Source: Fomitopsis serialis
Taxonomy: Eukaryota > Basidiomycota > Agaricomycetes > Polyporales > Fomitopsidaceae
Direction: 5' to 3'
Assembly: GCF_022376445.1 (NCBI RefSeq)
Contig: NW_025954992.1
Coordinates: 62,001-126,000 of the forward strand
Length of the DNA: 64,000 nt
The notes under the pieces are model-generated. The model made no database searches. It was not told where the DNA came from and worked only from the letters and a program-made list of their open reading frames with translations. Positions 48,801 to 59,523 of the stretch are shown here, one piece after another. Every line of letters begins with the position of its first letter. Positions within the stretch are counted from its first letter, which is position 1. Made by a program: the position numbers and the translations under genes.

Positions 48801-50796
48801 AGGCAATATCGCAAGCTCGATGAACCATAGTGCGTACGGTATGCCAAATGGGTCCCTGGGTAGCGTTGAGGTCTCTCAAACGAGCGGGTCTGTGCATGGT
48901 GAGTTATCTTCCTTTCCTCTCAAGGGCGGGTCCCAGGTCAGAGTACCGAGTGCCGTGCTTTCAGTGCGGAAACAGCTATTCCGACCTTGATGTGTAACAT
49001 GCCTGGTGGCCACGGCCCGGTTCCTCCCCCTCTTCCGCCCTGCTCTACATGTGTCTTTCCGGTAGGGTGTCCCAAGTAAGCCTCGACGCTGACATGTCCT
49101 TGTCCCATCTGTTTTTACCGGTCACTCTGTCCTGTTTCATGAAGTCTCCGCATCCCCCTCTGCCTCTGTTGAGCCCTCCGCTGTCCCCTCCCCCGCCTTG
49201 TCGTCTTCCGATTTTCCAGCCTTGTCAGCGACTGCGACTGAGCCTGTGCTTCGTCGCGAACAGCCGTCTACCGAACCCGCTCCTGAAGCTGGTGCGGACA
49301 CCCTCGACGACGCTGCAAGAGCCAAGGCCGAGCGCAAGGCCGCGAAGAAGGCCGCGGCCGAGGAGCGTGCGGCTGAGCGCAAGCGGGTAGCAGCGGAGAA
49401 GGCTGCGGCTCGGGCAGTGGAGAAGGAGCGTCTCGCACAAGAGAAGGCCGCTGAGAAGGAACGCCAAGCTGCGCTCAAGGCAGAGAAGGAGAAGGCGGCG
49501 AAGGAGAAGGCCGAGCAAGAGAAGGCGGAACGAGAGAAGGCGGCGGAAGGGAAGGCTGAGCGGCAGAGGGTGGAAAGGGAGAAGGCGGAGAAAGATAAGG
49601 CAGAGAGCGACCGGGCTGCAAAGGAGCGTCTGGAGAAGGAGAGAGCTGAGAAGGAGCGGGTCGCCCAGGCCAACAAAGCAGCCGCAGCTGCCAGCGCGAA
49701 GACGTCAGGAAACCCTCAGCCCGGCACGCAGGCAGACGCTGAGTCTCCGGCTCCTGCGCTAGCTGACCAAGGCGCGGAGCAGACTATTGGGCGCAAGCAA
49801 GGACCAAAGCAGACGGCCCCGATCGTTGTGCCTGAGCCTGAGGTTCAAGTGCCTATCCTCTCGAAGATGCCCAAGAAGCACAAGCCGAATACGAAGCCTA
49901 TCAAGATTCCCAAGGAGGACTCCAACGCTGATCCGTCCTCTGGCCTCCCATCCTCGACGAACTCGGAGGCGCCTGGGCTGCCCGATGTCCGTGTGCCTCA
50001 GACAGGCTCCAACGTCTCGCGCGCGCAGTCGGTTGACAGGACACTGCCGCTGCAGCGCGCGTCCGTGCAGGAGCTCCTGGATGACCTCGATTCGGAGTTC
50101 CAGCACCTGAACATCCACAAGCACCCCTTCTTCGATCTCTCGAAGATCAACCCCGCGGCGAAGATGCCGCTCGAGTACGGGCCGCTGGTGCACGCGCTCT
50201 CCGCGCTCTCCGTCGGGGGCGGCTCGTTCGCGAACAACATGCCGTCGGGCGCGATCGACAACGCGGTGTCGAGCTTTCAGCAGCTGCTCGAGACGCTGAC
50301 GCAGACGATCTCGGACCTGCTGCGGCTGCTGCCGCGCAAGACGTGGGACGACAACTCGTCGTTCGACGGCGTGCTCCGCGAGATGCTCAAGGGCGACGAC
50401 TTCCTCGACGACGGCGGCGAGGACGGGCACGGGCACGTGCGCGAGGACGAGGTCGCCGCGCTGACCCTCGCGCTCGAGCGCCGCGCGCGCTGGATGGAGG
50501 TGCAGCTGAGCAAGCTGGAGGAGCTCCATCGGGACATCAACACGGCCGCGGTGCGCGCGGTGCTCTCGTTCAACGACAGCGGCTGGGACGCGCGCGGATG
50601 CCTGCCGAAGGTGGGGAACACGCTCGTGCGGTTCGACCAGCTCGGTGTGGTGCACGACGGAAGTCTGATGAGGCTGATGAGCGCGGACGAGCTGGAGAGG
50701 AAGCTGGTGGTGGCGAAGGAGGAGGCGGCGTTTGCGGAGGCGGAGCTGAGGGAGACGATGCAGCGCATGCAGGCGGTGAAGCCGACGCGTGGGTAA
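45831..50796 (+). CDS. NOT4-like RING E3 ubiquitin ligase, CCR4-NOT complex
   Basis: NOT4 ubiquitinates proteins on stalled ribosomes and belongs to the CCR4-NOT deadenylase. Exon 1 (ATG 45831, MSTRMHPHSPLP) ends AYWSDDEA; intron 45960-46017. The C4C4 RING follows: ECPLCLEEMDISDLNFKPC, PCGYQICRFCWHHIKENLN and RRCPACRREYTDE. Then a linker helix (HKRLTQQKKQRERERKEL), an RRM (NVVYVVGMGPRFAKEELIPT, GQYGKISKIVIVKRTP, GLYITYHRREDAARAIAAVD) and a CCCH finger (KYCMAFLRGVSCTEHGCMN with LHEWGDEKDCF). The rest is a long Pro/Gln-rich region, a Lys/Glu/Ala coiled coil at 49310-49680 (EKAAEKERQAALKAEKEK) and a conserved-looking C-terminal domain (LLDDLDSEFQHLNIHKHPF, LLRLLPRKTWDDNSSFDG). Stop TAA 50794-50796. 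Introns after 48491 and about 48900 join the middle exons in frame. Confidence 0.92.
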
Positions 50797-51138
50797 CACT
50801 GAGTACTGAGCGGCGGACGGGGCAAGATGGAGACACGGTGTAAAACTGACAATGGATCAATGGACATACAGTGATGCAGAAGCCTGAGTATGATACAAAT
50901 GTGTGTATGTTACATATGTCGTCCGATCTCGAAGACGCTACAATGTGTCTCGTATGAACTAAGCGAATCATGTCCCGATAGATGACCTAGCCCAGACCGA
51001 CTGAAGCGACGCCCGGCTGAAGTTGTCCTGTGGATGTAGTCTGTTTCTCTCCGAGTTCGACGGGGAGGGCGGGGCTTTCCCGAGTCTGGTGCGATTATGG
51101 TAGGGCACAGGGAAAGGCAGGGATGTTCCTTTCGGATC
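50797..51138. other. Convergent 3' region
   Basis: 340 bp between stop codons of the NOT4-like gene and the membrane-protein gene. Nothing recognisable. Confidence 0.45.
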
Positions 51139-51729
51139 CTAGACGCGTTGCCTCGACTTGCTTCCAACTCGGCGTTGGGCCTCCTCCCTCTGTGCTTGCG
51201 ACAAGGCACGGAACGCGCCTACGAGGCCTTCGGGATTCGTTGCCACGTCGCGACCAAGGGCGTCGTCTTGCGCTGAGTCGACGGTGAAGTGAAGCTGCTG
51301 CTGAGGCGAGTCATCCGGTGCGAGCTCTCTTCTTCGCAGTTCGAAGTGCGGCGCGTCCTCATCTAGGTCCAGTAGCCCGGATATGTCGAATAGTGACTCG
51401 AAAACGTCGGAGAGGACATCTGCATCAACCAGCGCCTTCTGCCAGAGTTCCCAGCGTCCACTTGGGCGTGAGCTAGCTTGGAGGTCTGCGGCGGGAATTG
51501 GGTGGACGCCGTGCGTTGCGGTTGGCGGCGAAGTCCCAAATACTTGAGCTGATAATGCGTAGAACACGAAGAAGACCATGGATGCCATGAAAGCGACCGC
51601 AATCCGGTCGATAGCTCGCTGGATAGACTTGGATGTCATGCATTGCCGGCGCTTCTGTCCACTAGTACGACCCGCGCCGCGCGATGGGCCTTGATGTGCT
51701 TGAGCGACGCAGGTTGGGAGTTGCGACAT
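51139..51729 (-). CDS. Small single-pass membrane protein, unknown function
   Basis: I do not recognise this family. One exon of about 196 residues if ATG 51729 (MSQLPTCVAQAHQGPSRG) is used; ATG 51639 (MTSKSIQRAIDRIAVAFM) is an equally plausible start and would give a tidy short basic tail before the membrane segment. The hydrophobic stretch VAFMASMVFFVFYALSAQVF is the only one. It is followed by a Pro-rich spacer and an acidic helix (DADVLSDVFESLFDISGL, LDLDEDAPHFELRRREL), and the C-terminus is Arg/Gln-rich (LSQAQREEAQRRVGSKSR). The reading frame is open upstream to 52113, but that part is Arg/Trp-rich and overlaps the RAD18 promoter. Type II topology is a guess. Confidence 0.6.
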   Translation of the reverse strand: MSQLPTCVAQAHQGPSRGAGRTSGQKRRQCMTSKSIQRAIDRIAVAFMASMVFFVFYALSAQVFGTSPPTATHGVHPIPAADLQASSRPSGRWELWQKALVDADVLSDVFESLFDISGLLDLDEDAPHFELRRRELAPDDSPQQQLHFTVDSAQDDALGRDVATNPEGLVGAFRALSQAQREEAQRRVGSKSRQRV

Positions 51730-52122
51730 CTTCGCTCGGGTGAGAAGCCGGTTGAGTGCGCAGGAAGCAGGGGGGGAGTCGACGTGAGGCGGTTGGCACC
51801 TCAGAATATGATAGAAGAACTGGGCGGCTGGCCGTGTTGTGTTTGCCAGCCACAGACGGAGCTGGTGGTTGAACTGGAACTGGCTGGCTGCATCGCCCCG
51901 CCAGCCACAGGGCCCAGGCTGGCAGGAGCAGGGAGACTCCCATGGCAGCCTCCAAGTCCCAGCTGTCGATCGACCGCGGTCGTCCAGAGCCCAGTCCCGG
52001 GCCACCCTGGCACTGAACCACGTGCCCGACGCGTCGCGATCGGTCACGTCACGCCCCCCCAGACGCGCTCCTCCACATTCGCGCTCCATGTCTTTGCCTT
52101 CCACTAGCCACATCAGCTCAGC
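51730..52122. promoter_or_regulatory. Divergent region upstream of RAD18
   Basis: 390 bp between opposite starts. Several ccagcc/ggctgg words (51840-51950) form imperfect inverted repeats. No gene supported. Confidence 0.4.
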
Positions 52123-53989
52123 ATGAACGCGTTCGCAGACAACGCACAGCTTGACTTTTTATCTGCAGACGTCCCCGACCCCACCGACTTTCCACCATCT
52201 GATGTCGCCCCCGGCCTCCGCCTCCTCGACGAGGCCCTGCGATGTAGCGTGTGTCATGAACTCTACGACGCGCCCGTCACGCTCAATTGTGGGCATTGCT
52301 TCTGCTCACTGGTGTGTACCATTTTATAACGCCGTGTCGAAGTGCTAACGCGTTCTGACACCAGTGTGTGCGAAACTACCTGAAAGACAAGAAAGAATGT
52401 CCGAGTTGTCGAAAGGAAGCGTCGGACACGCAATTGCGGAAAAACGTTGCACTTGAGAGCGCAGTGAGGGCGTGGGCCGCTGCTAGGTGCGCGCGCCAAT
52501 TCTTACAGTAACACACACCGCAGGCTCAACAACATTGGGCACGGTGTAGAGAGTTCACTCTACGCCTTGCCAAGCAAGAGGCGAACCGTCTGGCAAGGAA
52601 CGCGAGTGAAGAATCTTCACGACCAAGAAAGCGGCGGCGGTCCACTCGGTCGTCTGGAGGCAGCTCGTCAGACGAGGTTGAAATTGTGGAAGGGCCTTCG
52701 TCGTCCACGTCGAGACGTCCTGCTCCGAGCCAGAAAAGTACGTCTCATGAACGCTGTCGCTCCGTTCGTATGGCCCATGAACCGTCTGCAGAACAACGCC
52801 CGAACAAGTCCCCACGCACACCTGACACGCCCTCCACCCCGACGACACCCAGCTCCTCAGATGGTACGCGTTCTCTGAATCCTCGCCCCATTTCCCTATT
52901 TCCCCCCGCATACATGCACACTCACGTCGGCCCGCACAGACCTAGTCGACTGCCCGATGTGCCAAAGACGCGTGCCCTTCCAGATCATCAACCAGCACAT
53001 CGACAGCAGCTGCAAGCTCAGCGCCGCCGCGCCGCTCTCCCCGCGGAAACCGAAGGGGAAGGCGCAACAGGAGTGGTCCAAGATCCTCGGCGGGGGCGCA
53101 GGGCCGGGCCGTCGAGGCCACAAAGAGCGAGACGGCGAACGGTGCGTAGAGTGCGCCCCGGTGGTGCATGAGGTACTGACCGTTCACCGTTCGTCGCTTG
53201 CGGTGATGTCCTCGTTCGTTGGTGGACTTCGACATGCAGACTGAAGTCGCCTGTGTCGCAACCAGATGACGAACCGGAGTATCTCCCGACAGTCTCGTAC
53301 CGTACGCTCAAGGACAAGCGCATACAAGAGCTGCTTCACGAGCACGGCCTGCCCACGACGGGCGACCGTAACGCGTGGGACCGCCGACACCAAAAGTGCG
53401 TCTGCCCTTCCTCATCGCCCACTCCTCCGCTTCCGTTTCTCCGTATCTGCATTCACATCCACGACTCCAACCACATCCGTGTATCCGCCCGCATTCACGT
53501 TCATCCACGGGTTTTTTCGGATGCGAGAGTACGAAGCACGGCTCGAGCGCTGACAGTTATTGTATGCAGGTGGGTCATGCTCTACAACGCGAACCTCGAC
53601 CGCGCGCCCAGCGACCGCCACACGCCCGACCAGCTCCGGCGCGAGCTGCAGAAGTGGGAGGCCAGTGGTGCAGGCGGCGGGTCCGGAGGCGCAGGGAGGA
53701 AGAAGGCGGGGGAAGTGAAGGACCTCGTGGCGTATCAGGTGCGTGAGGGACTCGCTGCGGATGTGGGTGTGACTGACGGGCTCGCGTGGGTGCGGATGGC
53801 TGGGTGTAGACGGCGCATAAGGCGGAGTTCGCGAAGCTGGTCGAGGCGGCGCGGCCGAAGCGAGGCCCGCAAACGAGCCAGAGCCAGAGCGGGCAGGAGG
53901 AGGACGTCGAGGACACTGCTGAGCAACAGCAGAGTGATGGAGATGTTGGTGCTGGTCAAAGAGTAATGAACCACGCAGCAGCCAGCTGA
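52123..53989 (+). CDS. RAD18-like postreplication-repair E3 ubiquitin ligase
   Basis: RAD18, with the E2 RAD6, monoubiquitinates PCNA at stalled forks. Start MNAFADNAQLDFLSADVP. The RING is LRCSVCHELYDAPVTLNCGH, CFCSLCVRNYLKDKKECPSC, with an intron (gtgtgt..caccag) inside it. After KNVALESAVRAWAAAR, an intron ending ggtgtag leads to EFTLRLAKQEANRLARN, then a basic PRKRRRSTRSS. The UBZ4-type finger is DLVDCPMCQRRVPFQIINQH with IDSSC. The SAP motif is LPTVSYRTLKDKRIQELLH with EHGLPTTGDRNAWDRRHQKW, followed by VMLYNANLDRAPSDR. The order RING, UBZ, SAP is that of RAD18. The C-terminus is AHKAEFAKLVEAARPKRG and an acidic Gln-rich tail, stop TGA 53987-53989. A C-terminal RAD6-binding region is expected before that tail. 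Confidence 0.94.
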
Positions 53990-54400
53990 CACTGGCAAGT
54001 CTTTTTTGCAAAATGTCAGGCGTGGCTATGGACCTTGACACAGTGGTCTAGCAGGTCGCGATGTTGGCATCCTCGACTGCTGTATATTGTCGTGCAGAGA
54101 ATTTCATTCCCGGGTATATTTGGTTGCTGGTCACACTCGTCTTCGAACCAACAAAGACTAAACCCAAAGTCTGTCGACATTGCTGCAGTTCTGGATGGCC
54201 TCAGCTTGTCTCTGCGCCGCCCTGCCCGATTCAAACATCATCACATTCAGGAAATGCATACTAGATGCGTAAGCGGCGTTTATGGTTCACCCTGATCTCT
54301 GGTACTGGTCCACGATGGTACAATCCAGCGCTACAAATATTGTCGGTGCGTCCCCAATGGTATACTGTACAATGTTTCTTCCGACGTCAGACTTCCCCAC
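53990..54400. other. Convergent 3' region
   Basis: 410 bp between RAD18 and the small hydrophilic protein gene. AT-rich; no gene supported. Confidence 0.45.
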
Positions 54401-55014
54401 TTAGTTGTTTGCCTTGCCCCAGACAGCCTCCTTGCCTGCCTGCTTCGTCGCCTCGTCGCCAGCTGCGTGCCCGTAAGCGAGCTTCGCTGCACCAGCCGCG
54501 ACGGATGCTGCGCTCGCCGCTGCCGTGGTGGCGTTCGACGCGTATGACGACGCGGTGGGGCCTGCGGTCGCACCAGTAGACGACGGCGCGTTTGTCGCGT
54601 TCGCCCAGCCGTCCTCTGCGAAGTGGGGCGATTAGTCGGAAGGGAGACATGAGAAGGCGAGTCTGCCGCGCACCTTTGTTCGAGTTCTCGTTCAGCGGGT
54701 CGATGTTGGCGGACTCGATGATGCCGGGGCGACCCTCGACGACGCCGGAGGTCTTACTGAAGTTGCGCGCCGCTTCCCGGTCGCCGGAGAAGTCGGGGCC
54801 CGCGCCTGCGCCGACGTCGTCAGACGTCGGGTCCGTGACCTGCACGACGCCACGGTCAGCCTGTGAGCGACATGGCGAGGGATCGCGAAACCCGTACGAA
54901 GTTGGCGGCGAGCGGATCGGCGTGCGTCGACGAGCTGGTGGGGTTGGCGACGCCGGGGTGGAGGTCGATGCCCTTGTTGCCGCCGAGCGTGACATCCTTG
55001 TCGTTGAGAGACAT
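54401..55014 (-). CDS. Small hydrophilic, stress-type protein of unknown function
   Basis: I do not recognise a named family. ATG 55014 gives MSLNDKDVTLGGNKGIDL, HPGVANPTSSSTHADPLA; an intron (gtacgg..ctcacag) joins ANF to ADRGVVQVTDPTSDDVGAG. Then REAARNFSKTSGVVEGRPG, IIESANIDPLNENSNKG, and after a second intron DGWANATNAPSSTGATAG, an Ala-rich helix (NATTAAASAASVAAGAAKLA) and QAGKEAVWGKANN, stop TAA 54403-54401. About 150 residues, no Cys, Gly/Asn/Ala-rich, no signal peptide. Composition resembles LEA-like or glucose-repressible hydrophilic proteins. A strong TATA box about 86 bp upstream fits an inducible gene. The function is not known. Confidence 0.75.
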
Positions 55015-55099
55015 GATTGCGATATATGTTTTTGATGAGCGAGTTTGGTGGTCGTGAATGTGGGTCGTCAAGTTTGGTCGTCAAACGGTGGGTGGAGAA

Positions 55100-55106
55100 T
55101 ATATAT
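55100..55106 (-). promoter_or_regulatory. TATA box of the small hydrophilic protein gene
   Basis: tatatat, reading atatata on the gene strand, 86 bp upstream of the ATG at 55014. A second tatatat lies near 55244. Position fits a classic fungal TATA element; function is inferred. Confidence 0.5.
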
Positions 55107-55336
55107 GAGTGCAGAGCGCTGGAGGAGGGGCGGGGGAGGAGCATCATGGTGAAGGAGTTGCCGGGGAGCGTGACGCAATGGTGTCCAGTCGCTGGGGCTG
55201 CCCACGGTGTGGCCCAGCGGCGTGACGTCAGGCATTGCTGCCTATATATGGTGCGGGGACTGCCTTTTTAGGATCGCTGTTAGTCTGTTTTTTTGCTCTC
55301 CATGTTTATAGTCCGTACCGTAGATACAGATCACCG

Positions 55337-56748
55337 TCAGTCGCTTGTTGGAAGTCGGTGGTTTCGCGCGGCTGACCATCCTGCCAGTCGGCCCTCGGAC
55401 GTCGGATATTTAACCGAAAGCCTGCCACTGGCAGCCCAGTGTGGGAATAACAGCGGGATAATCCTAGCCGCTGCGCTCGTAACAGGCGTTAGGGGATCTT
55501 CGATGTCCAGGCTGATTTCCCGTACATGCTGCAGTGCACTGAGCACGAGTGCTGCTTCGCGCGAGAGCGGGTACGGAAAGACACTGCTAGAGCCGTCCGG
55601 ATACGGCAGGGAGTCGTCATGAATGAAGACTAGCGAGACACATAACTTGCTGACGTGCTGGCCTACGCCTCGAGAGAGCATGGCCACGATGGTCTGGACT
55701 GTCAAAGAGAGATTCTTGTAGTCTTTCCCAGCGTGTATCAGGTAGTCAACCTCTTCCAGGCGCATGATGTGCGTTAGCCGGGTAGCAGCGCCGTCTAGCC
55801 CAAAGTATGAATGCGCACTCGTTTCCTCTCGATGCATGACAACTTACCTGCAGAGGTCCCAGAAACGTCTTGTGGGAGAAGACAGCGATGGTTCCAGTCG
55901 TGCTTCTCCTCAACATCTAGTTGAAGTCCGCGATACCACTGGTCTGCAAGCTTAGGATCTATGCTAGGGAGGGCAATGTACACAACTGTGAGTTGGAGGA
56001 TGGGGACACGAGCCATATACATGTGCTCCTCGTATAAGGGTGCCATCGCAATTGCCGCATCCACCGTGAGCTCTGTGATCTCAGAGAACAGTTGCCCACA
56101 GCACGACAATGCAGGGAGACAATCGGGGGTCGAATGACTAAAGTGAAGGGTCAGGCGAGAAAGTCGACGTCGCCTCTGTGAACGGCGACCAGAATCAGGT
56201 CGAGTGACCAGGCTCGGGGAAGGATGGGGGATGTCTACGTCCTTAAACAATATCGCCTCCAGTGCTGGAAGCGCTTCAAGGATCCGCAGTAGCTCCTCCA
56301 CATCGTGGAATTGACTGTTGGACAAATTCAAGAACGCCACCGATTTGTACGCCGAAAGGAGAGTGAAGAAACTGCGGTGCCACTGGTTGCCAATTGGAAG
56401 CCCCTGCCGTCTCAAGGACCATATTGTTAGGGATTTCAGCCTCGGGACAAATGATCCTGGGATACACAGCGGCAAAATGTGTATGAAGGGTCTTCCAACG
56501 CTCTCGATGATGTTCATTTCTTCGAAATCACGATAGAACCGCCTGCTTTCAGGCCGAGCGAAACGTTTCGACAGCATGGTCAGATTCGTGACGCTCTTGA
56601 TGTTGAGTGAATGGTAAGCCCTGAGATGATATTCGCTCGCAGACCGCCATGTCCGGCAGGTCAGCGCGCAGCTCCGCAAGGTTGGTGGCTCGTCCCAATG
56701 GAAGTCGATGATGTGGTCGGTGAGCTCGGCAGGCAGGACGCAAGGCAT
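55337..56748 (-). CDS. F-box-like protein gene 3 (right arm)
   Basis: Counterpart of the gene at 38185-39620. Exon 1 (56748-55848) starts MPCVLPAELTDHIIDFHWDE, with LRSCALTCRTWRSASEYHL as the F-box-like motif; it continues LTMLSKRFARPESRRFYRDF, SAYKSVAFLNLSNSQFHDV and ELLRILEALPALEAILFKD. The intron is 55847-55795 (gtaagt..gctag), at the same place and phase as in gene 2. Exon 2 gives ADGAATRLTHIMRLEEVDYL, LSLTVQTIVAMLSRGVGQH and AAARIIPLLFPHWAASGRLS, stop TGA 55339-55337. The frame is clean. The last 25 residues differ completely from gene 2, so the arms diverge in the 3' end. Probable SCF substrate receptor; target unknown. Confidence 0.8.
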
Positions 56749-57668
56749 CGTATGGCTGGCTACCGCCAGTCAAGATCAGTACACGCAAAACGAAGCAGGA
56801 GGGTATTGACTCACTGGTGTTGGTGGGCGGAGAGTCTCGGGGGAGCACCCACGATATGGCAGAGCTACATATGTGTGCGTCTCCGAGAGACTGTCGATGG
56901 CGATCACAGCCATCGTTACAGATTCCTGGGACCTGATAGGCACTATCGCGGTGCTTGCCGTGAACTTGGTCCTTCCGAATCCCAGACCAAGTACAGTGAA
57001 TTGGTGCACGAGGCCGCATTCAGAGTGCGAGACGTTCTAACGCTGAAGATGCTGTTCAGAATATCTTCTATCTGATTCATCGTGCCAGGACACGCACGTA
57101 CGCGGCCCGCAAGTGGTGCGATAGCATGGCTATGCTCATTTCGGCATTCTATCATCCGCGATTCTTCTCGAAAGGCCCAAGACCGCATCCGGGACGGCCA
57201 TGAGCGTTGAGGTGAACGCCAATGGGGCAGCCGACATATCGAGCTGCAACTAGCAGGCATTAACTTCGCATTCTAGCCAGAATTTGAGCGCAGAAACCGT
57301 CAAGTACACCTAGGTACATATACATGAGCAGTCCGGCCGTCCATTGACACGTCGCACTTGTGCTCCCTTGCTCTTAGTCACGACGTGTACTCCAAAGTGG
57401 CTATAGCCCACCCATAAAATTCCAGACCCCATCTCGGGTTCTACAGTAAGAGTAGATGCGGCCGACCCGTCACTACGTCACAACATGAGCGACTGGCCCG
57501 ACGACGCACGACGAAAAACCCACACATCTTCCGGAGGACTCTCACTGTAGACCCAATCAAACCCTGGTCCCGAGCTTCTTTGTCCCCTCCTTCCCTGCGA
57601 GGATATGAGCTGATGTGACTGTGGCGATGAGAACGGCACTAACTTACGCTGCAATCACCCAGCCTGTC
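56749..57668. other. Spacer between F-box genes 3 and 4 with RsfS-tail relic
   Basis: Homologous along its length to 37309-38184. Near 57365-57440 the minus strand reads gggtgggctatagccactttggagtacacgtcg.., the counterpart of the relic at 37540-37620. Reading frames that look continuous in one arm carry stops in the other, so I do not call a gene. Confidence 0.55.
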
Positions 57669-58992
57669 TCAGAATTTGCCTTCATGCTCTTGGTCGCTAC
57701 GGCGCCCGCCATTTATAACCAAGAGCATTCCGCGGGCGTCCCAATGCGCGAACAACGGCGAGATGATCCTGGTCGCTGCGTCGGTGACAAGCGTAGGTCT
57801 CAGGTCCCGGCCCCAGACATACTCGATGACCAGCTCGACCGCGATCACATTTTGCAGTCCGAAACGTACAGTGGCGAGGTCAAGGGGGGAGCGGGGCCGT
57901 CGTCAGGTTCATACGGCAGGAAATTATCAAGACCATCGAAATAGAGGGCAAGCTCGATGCGTATTTTGGTAACTTTCTCGCCTACGCCCTGAGAGAGCAT
58001 GGTCGCTATTGCTTGGATTGTTGACCGAAAATCGGCGTAGTCTTTGTGAATAAAGAAGGTATATGCGATCTCTTCGAGAGGTATGTTGCGTACCAGGCTT
58101 GTAGCATCTAGAATCGCGTCAGCAAACTCGGATCATGAGCATCATGCACAACCGCTGAGCGTGATACGGATGATCACTCGCCTGCTGTATTTACGAGAAG
58201 CCCCGAGGATGGTACGGTATGGTATATGTCAATGCCCCAAAGCTCAAGTCGAGAGACAGGGAAAAGAGCCACAGCCATGTTTCCTCGTGGAAACGTTGCT
58301 GTCCCACATTCTGCATCGGTGATGATCTGTTCAGCCCCAGAGAACAAGTGCAGATAAAGCAATAAGTCAGGCACCGCGTAACATAATCGCAAGTAGCGCA
58401 GTGACGGTCGTCTTCGAGGACGTCCAGGCTCCTGGATCAGACTCGGCTGTCCGCCAGGAGATGCGCCTAGGAAGCGTAATTGCATGAAATGGACATCCTT
58501 TAGTGCCGGAAGCGCCTCGACGATCCGGCGCAAGTCACGAAAGTGACCACCAACAATATACAAACTCGTCACCGACTTGTACGACGAGAGGAGCCTGAAG
58601 AAGCTGGGATGCCAATTGACTGTCGGTGCGACTGTGACGCCGGATATCCGCATGCCAATGCCGCCGAATAATATGCTTTTAAGCCGCGGGAGGAATCGCC
58701 AGGGGATGCACAGCGGCACTATGTGCACGTACGGCCTGTCCGGGCACTCCCGGACACCGATGTGCTGGATGGCGCTGAGGAAACGTCTGCTTTCAGGCCG
58801 GGCGACGCGTTTCGATACCAGCGCCAGATCCGCGACGTTGGAAATCTGTAAGCTGTGGTAGGCCCGCAGATGGAGCCCACTCGCAGCTCGCCACTCCCGG
58901 CACGTCAGCGCACAGCTCCGCAGAGTCGGTGGGTCCTCCCATGCGAAGTCGATGATGCGGTCAGTGAGTTCTGGCGGCAGCGTGCGAGGCAT
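57669..58992 (-). pseudogene. F-box-like protein gene 4, one-base frame break
   Basis: Counterpart of gene 1. ATG 58992 gives MPRTLPPELTDRIIDFAWED and LRSCALTCREWRAASGLHLR, then LALVSKRVARPESRRFLSAI, SSYKSVTSLYIVGGHFRDL, RRIVEALPALKDVHFMQLRF and SLIQEPGRPRRRPSLRYLRL. Exon 1 ends VNTAG; the intron donor is gcgagt (gtgagg in gene 1), so this would be a GC..AG intron. Exon 2 gives DATSLVRNIPLEEIAYTFF and LSQGVGEKVTKIRIELALYF. At a run of six C (57884-57889 on plus as G) the frame is lost; gene 1 has seven at the same codons. Beyond it the old frame resumes as LDLATVRFGLQNVIAVELVI and stops at 57671-57669. One added base would repair it, so a consensus error is possible. Confidence 0.65.
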
Positions 58993-59523
58993 AATGGTAC
59001 TGTTGGCTGACAATATGCAGTCAGCGGCATACTACGCGTTGCTGAAGGAGGACGAACCGCACTCACTGTGGGCGTGAAGGAGAGATAGCTGGAGTTTAGG
59101 TTTGACCATGGACAACGGGTTTTGTTCGTGCGGGGGCGATGCAGACCGCGCGCCTCAGCCGACGGCATCCGTTCTCACAAGTGTCGTACGTCTGCACGAG
59201 AGCGTAAGGCAGGGCCCATATATAGGTGCTGGTGAACGTTAATGAACGGTGGTGAACACTGCCCCAGGCACATGCAGTGCGTCTGAGTAACTCGCATGCC
59301 ATAGACAATTTGCCTGCGGGTGAGGGCGCTCCCAACGTCCGGCGCACCAGCGAGTTTCGTTGTGCCCTCTCGCAGTGTTGACAGCCTTTCGCTACGTAGG
59401 GGACAGTTACTATAGTCCTCTTTCGCCTGTGCAACTTCAAGCCGACTTCGCGACACCGACAGCAAAGACGGAGCAGTACTCCGCCGCGCGGACGAGTACA
59501 GCTGTCCGGTACGTACACATGAA
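58993..59523. other. Region between F-box gene 4 and RsfS stop
   Basis: The half next to RsfS (59175-59523) matches 41440-41690 and is the 3' flank of the RsfS gene. A tatata at about 59217 could serve gene 4, some 225 bp away. The half next to gene 4 belongs to the inverted duplication. Open frames here are conserved only in patches, so no gene is called. Confidence 0.5.

Larger units (their letters stand above)
55337..59140 (-). repeat. Right arm of inverted segmental duplication (F-box pair)
   Basis: Inverted copy of 35750-39620, separated from it by about 15.7 kb that includes the GIY-YIG, PDCD5, NOT4, membrane-protein, RAD18 and hydrophilic-protein genes. Read on the minus strand, the order is gene 4, spacer with RsfS-tail relic, gene 3, the same as gene 1, spacer, gene 2 on plus. 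The intact RsfS gene lies just outside this arm. Confidence 0.85.

Noticed and set aside
49759..50799. Minus-strand frame of 346 codons opposite the NOT4-like gene
   Set aside because: Arg/Leu/Val-rich antisense of a GC-rich coding exon; the plus frame is continuous with NOT4 exons and has the better composition.
35898..59013. F-box array as an immune or toxin-antitoxin-type system
   Set aside because: Fungal F-box families expand often, and nothing in the neighbourhood (no nuclease, NLR or effector) supports a defence role.
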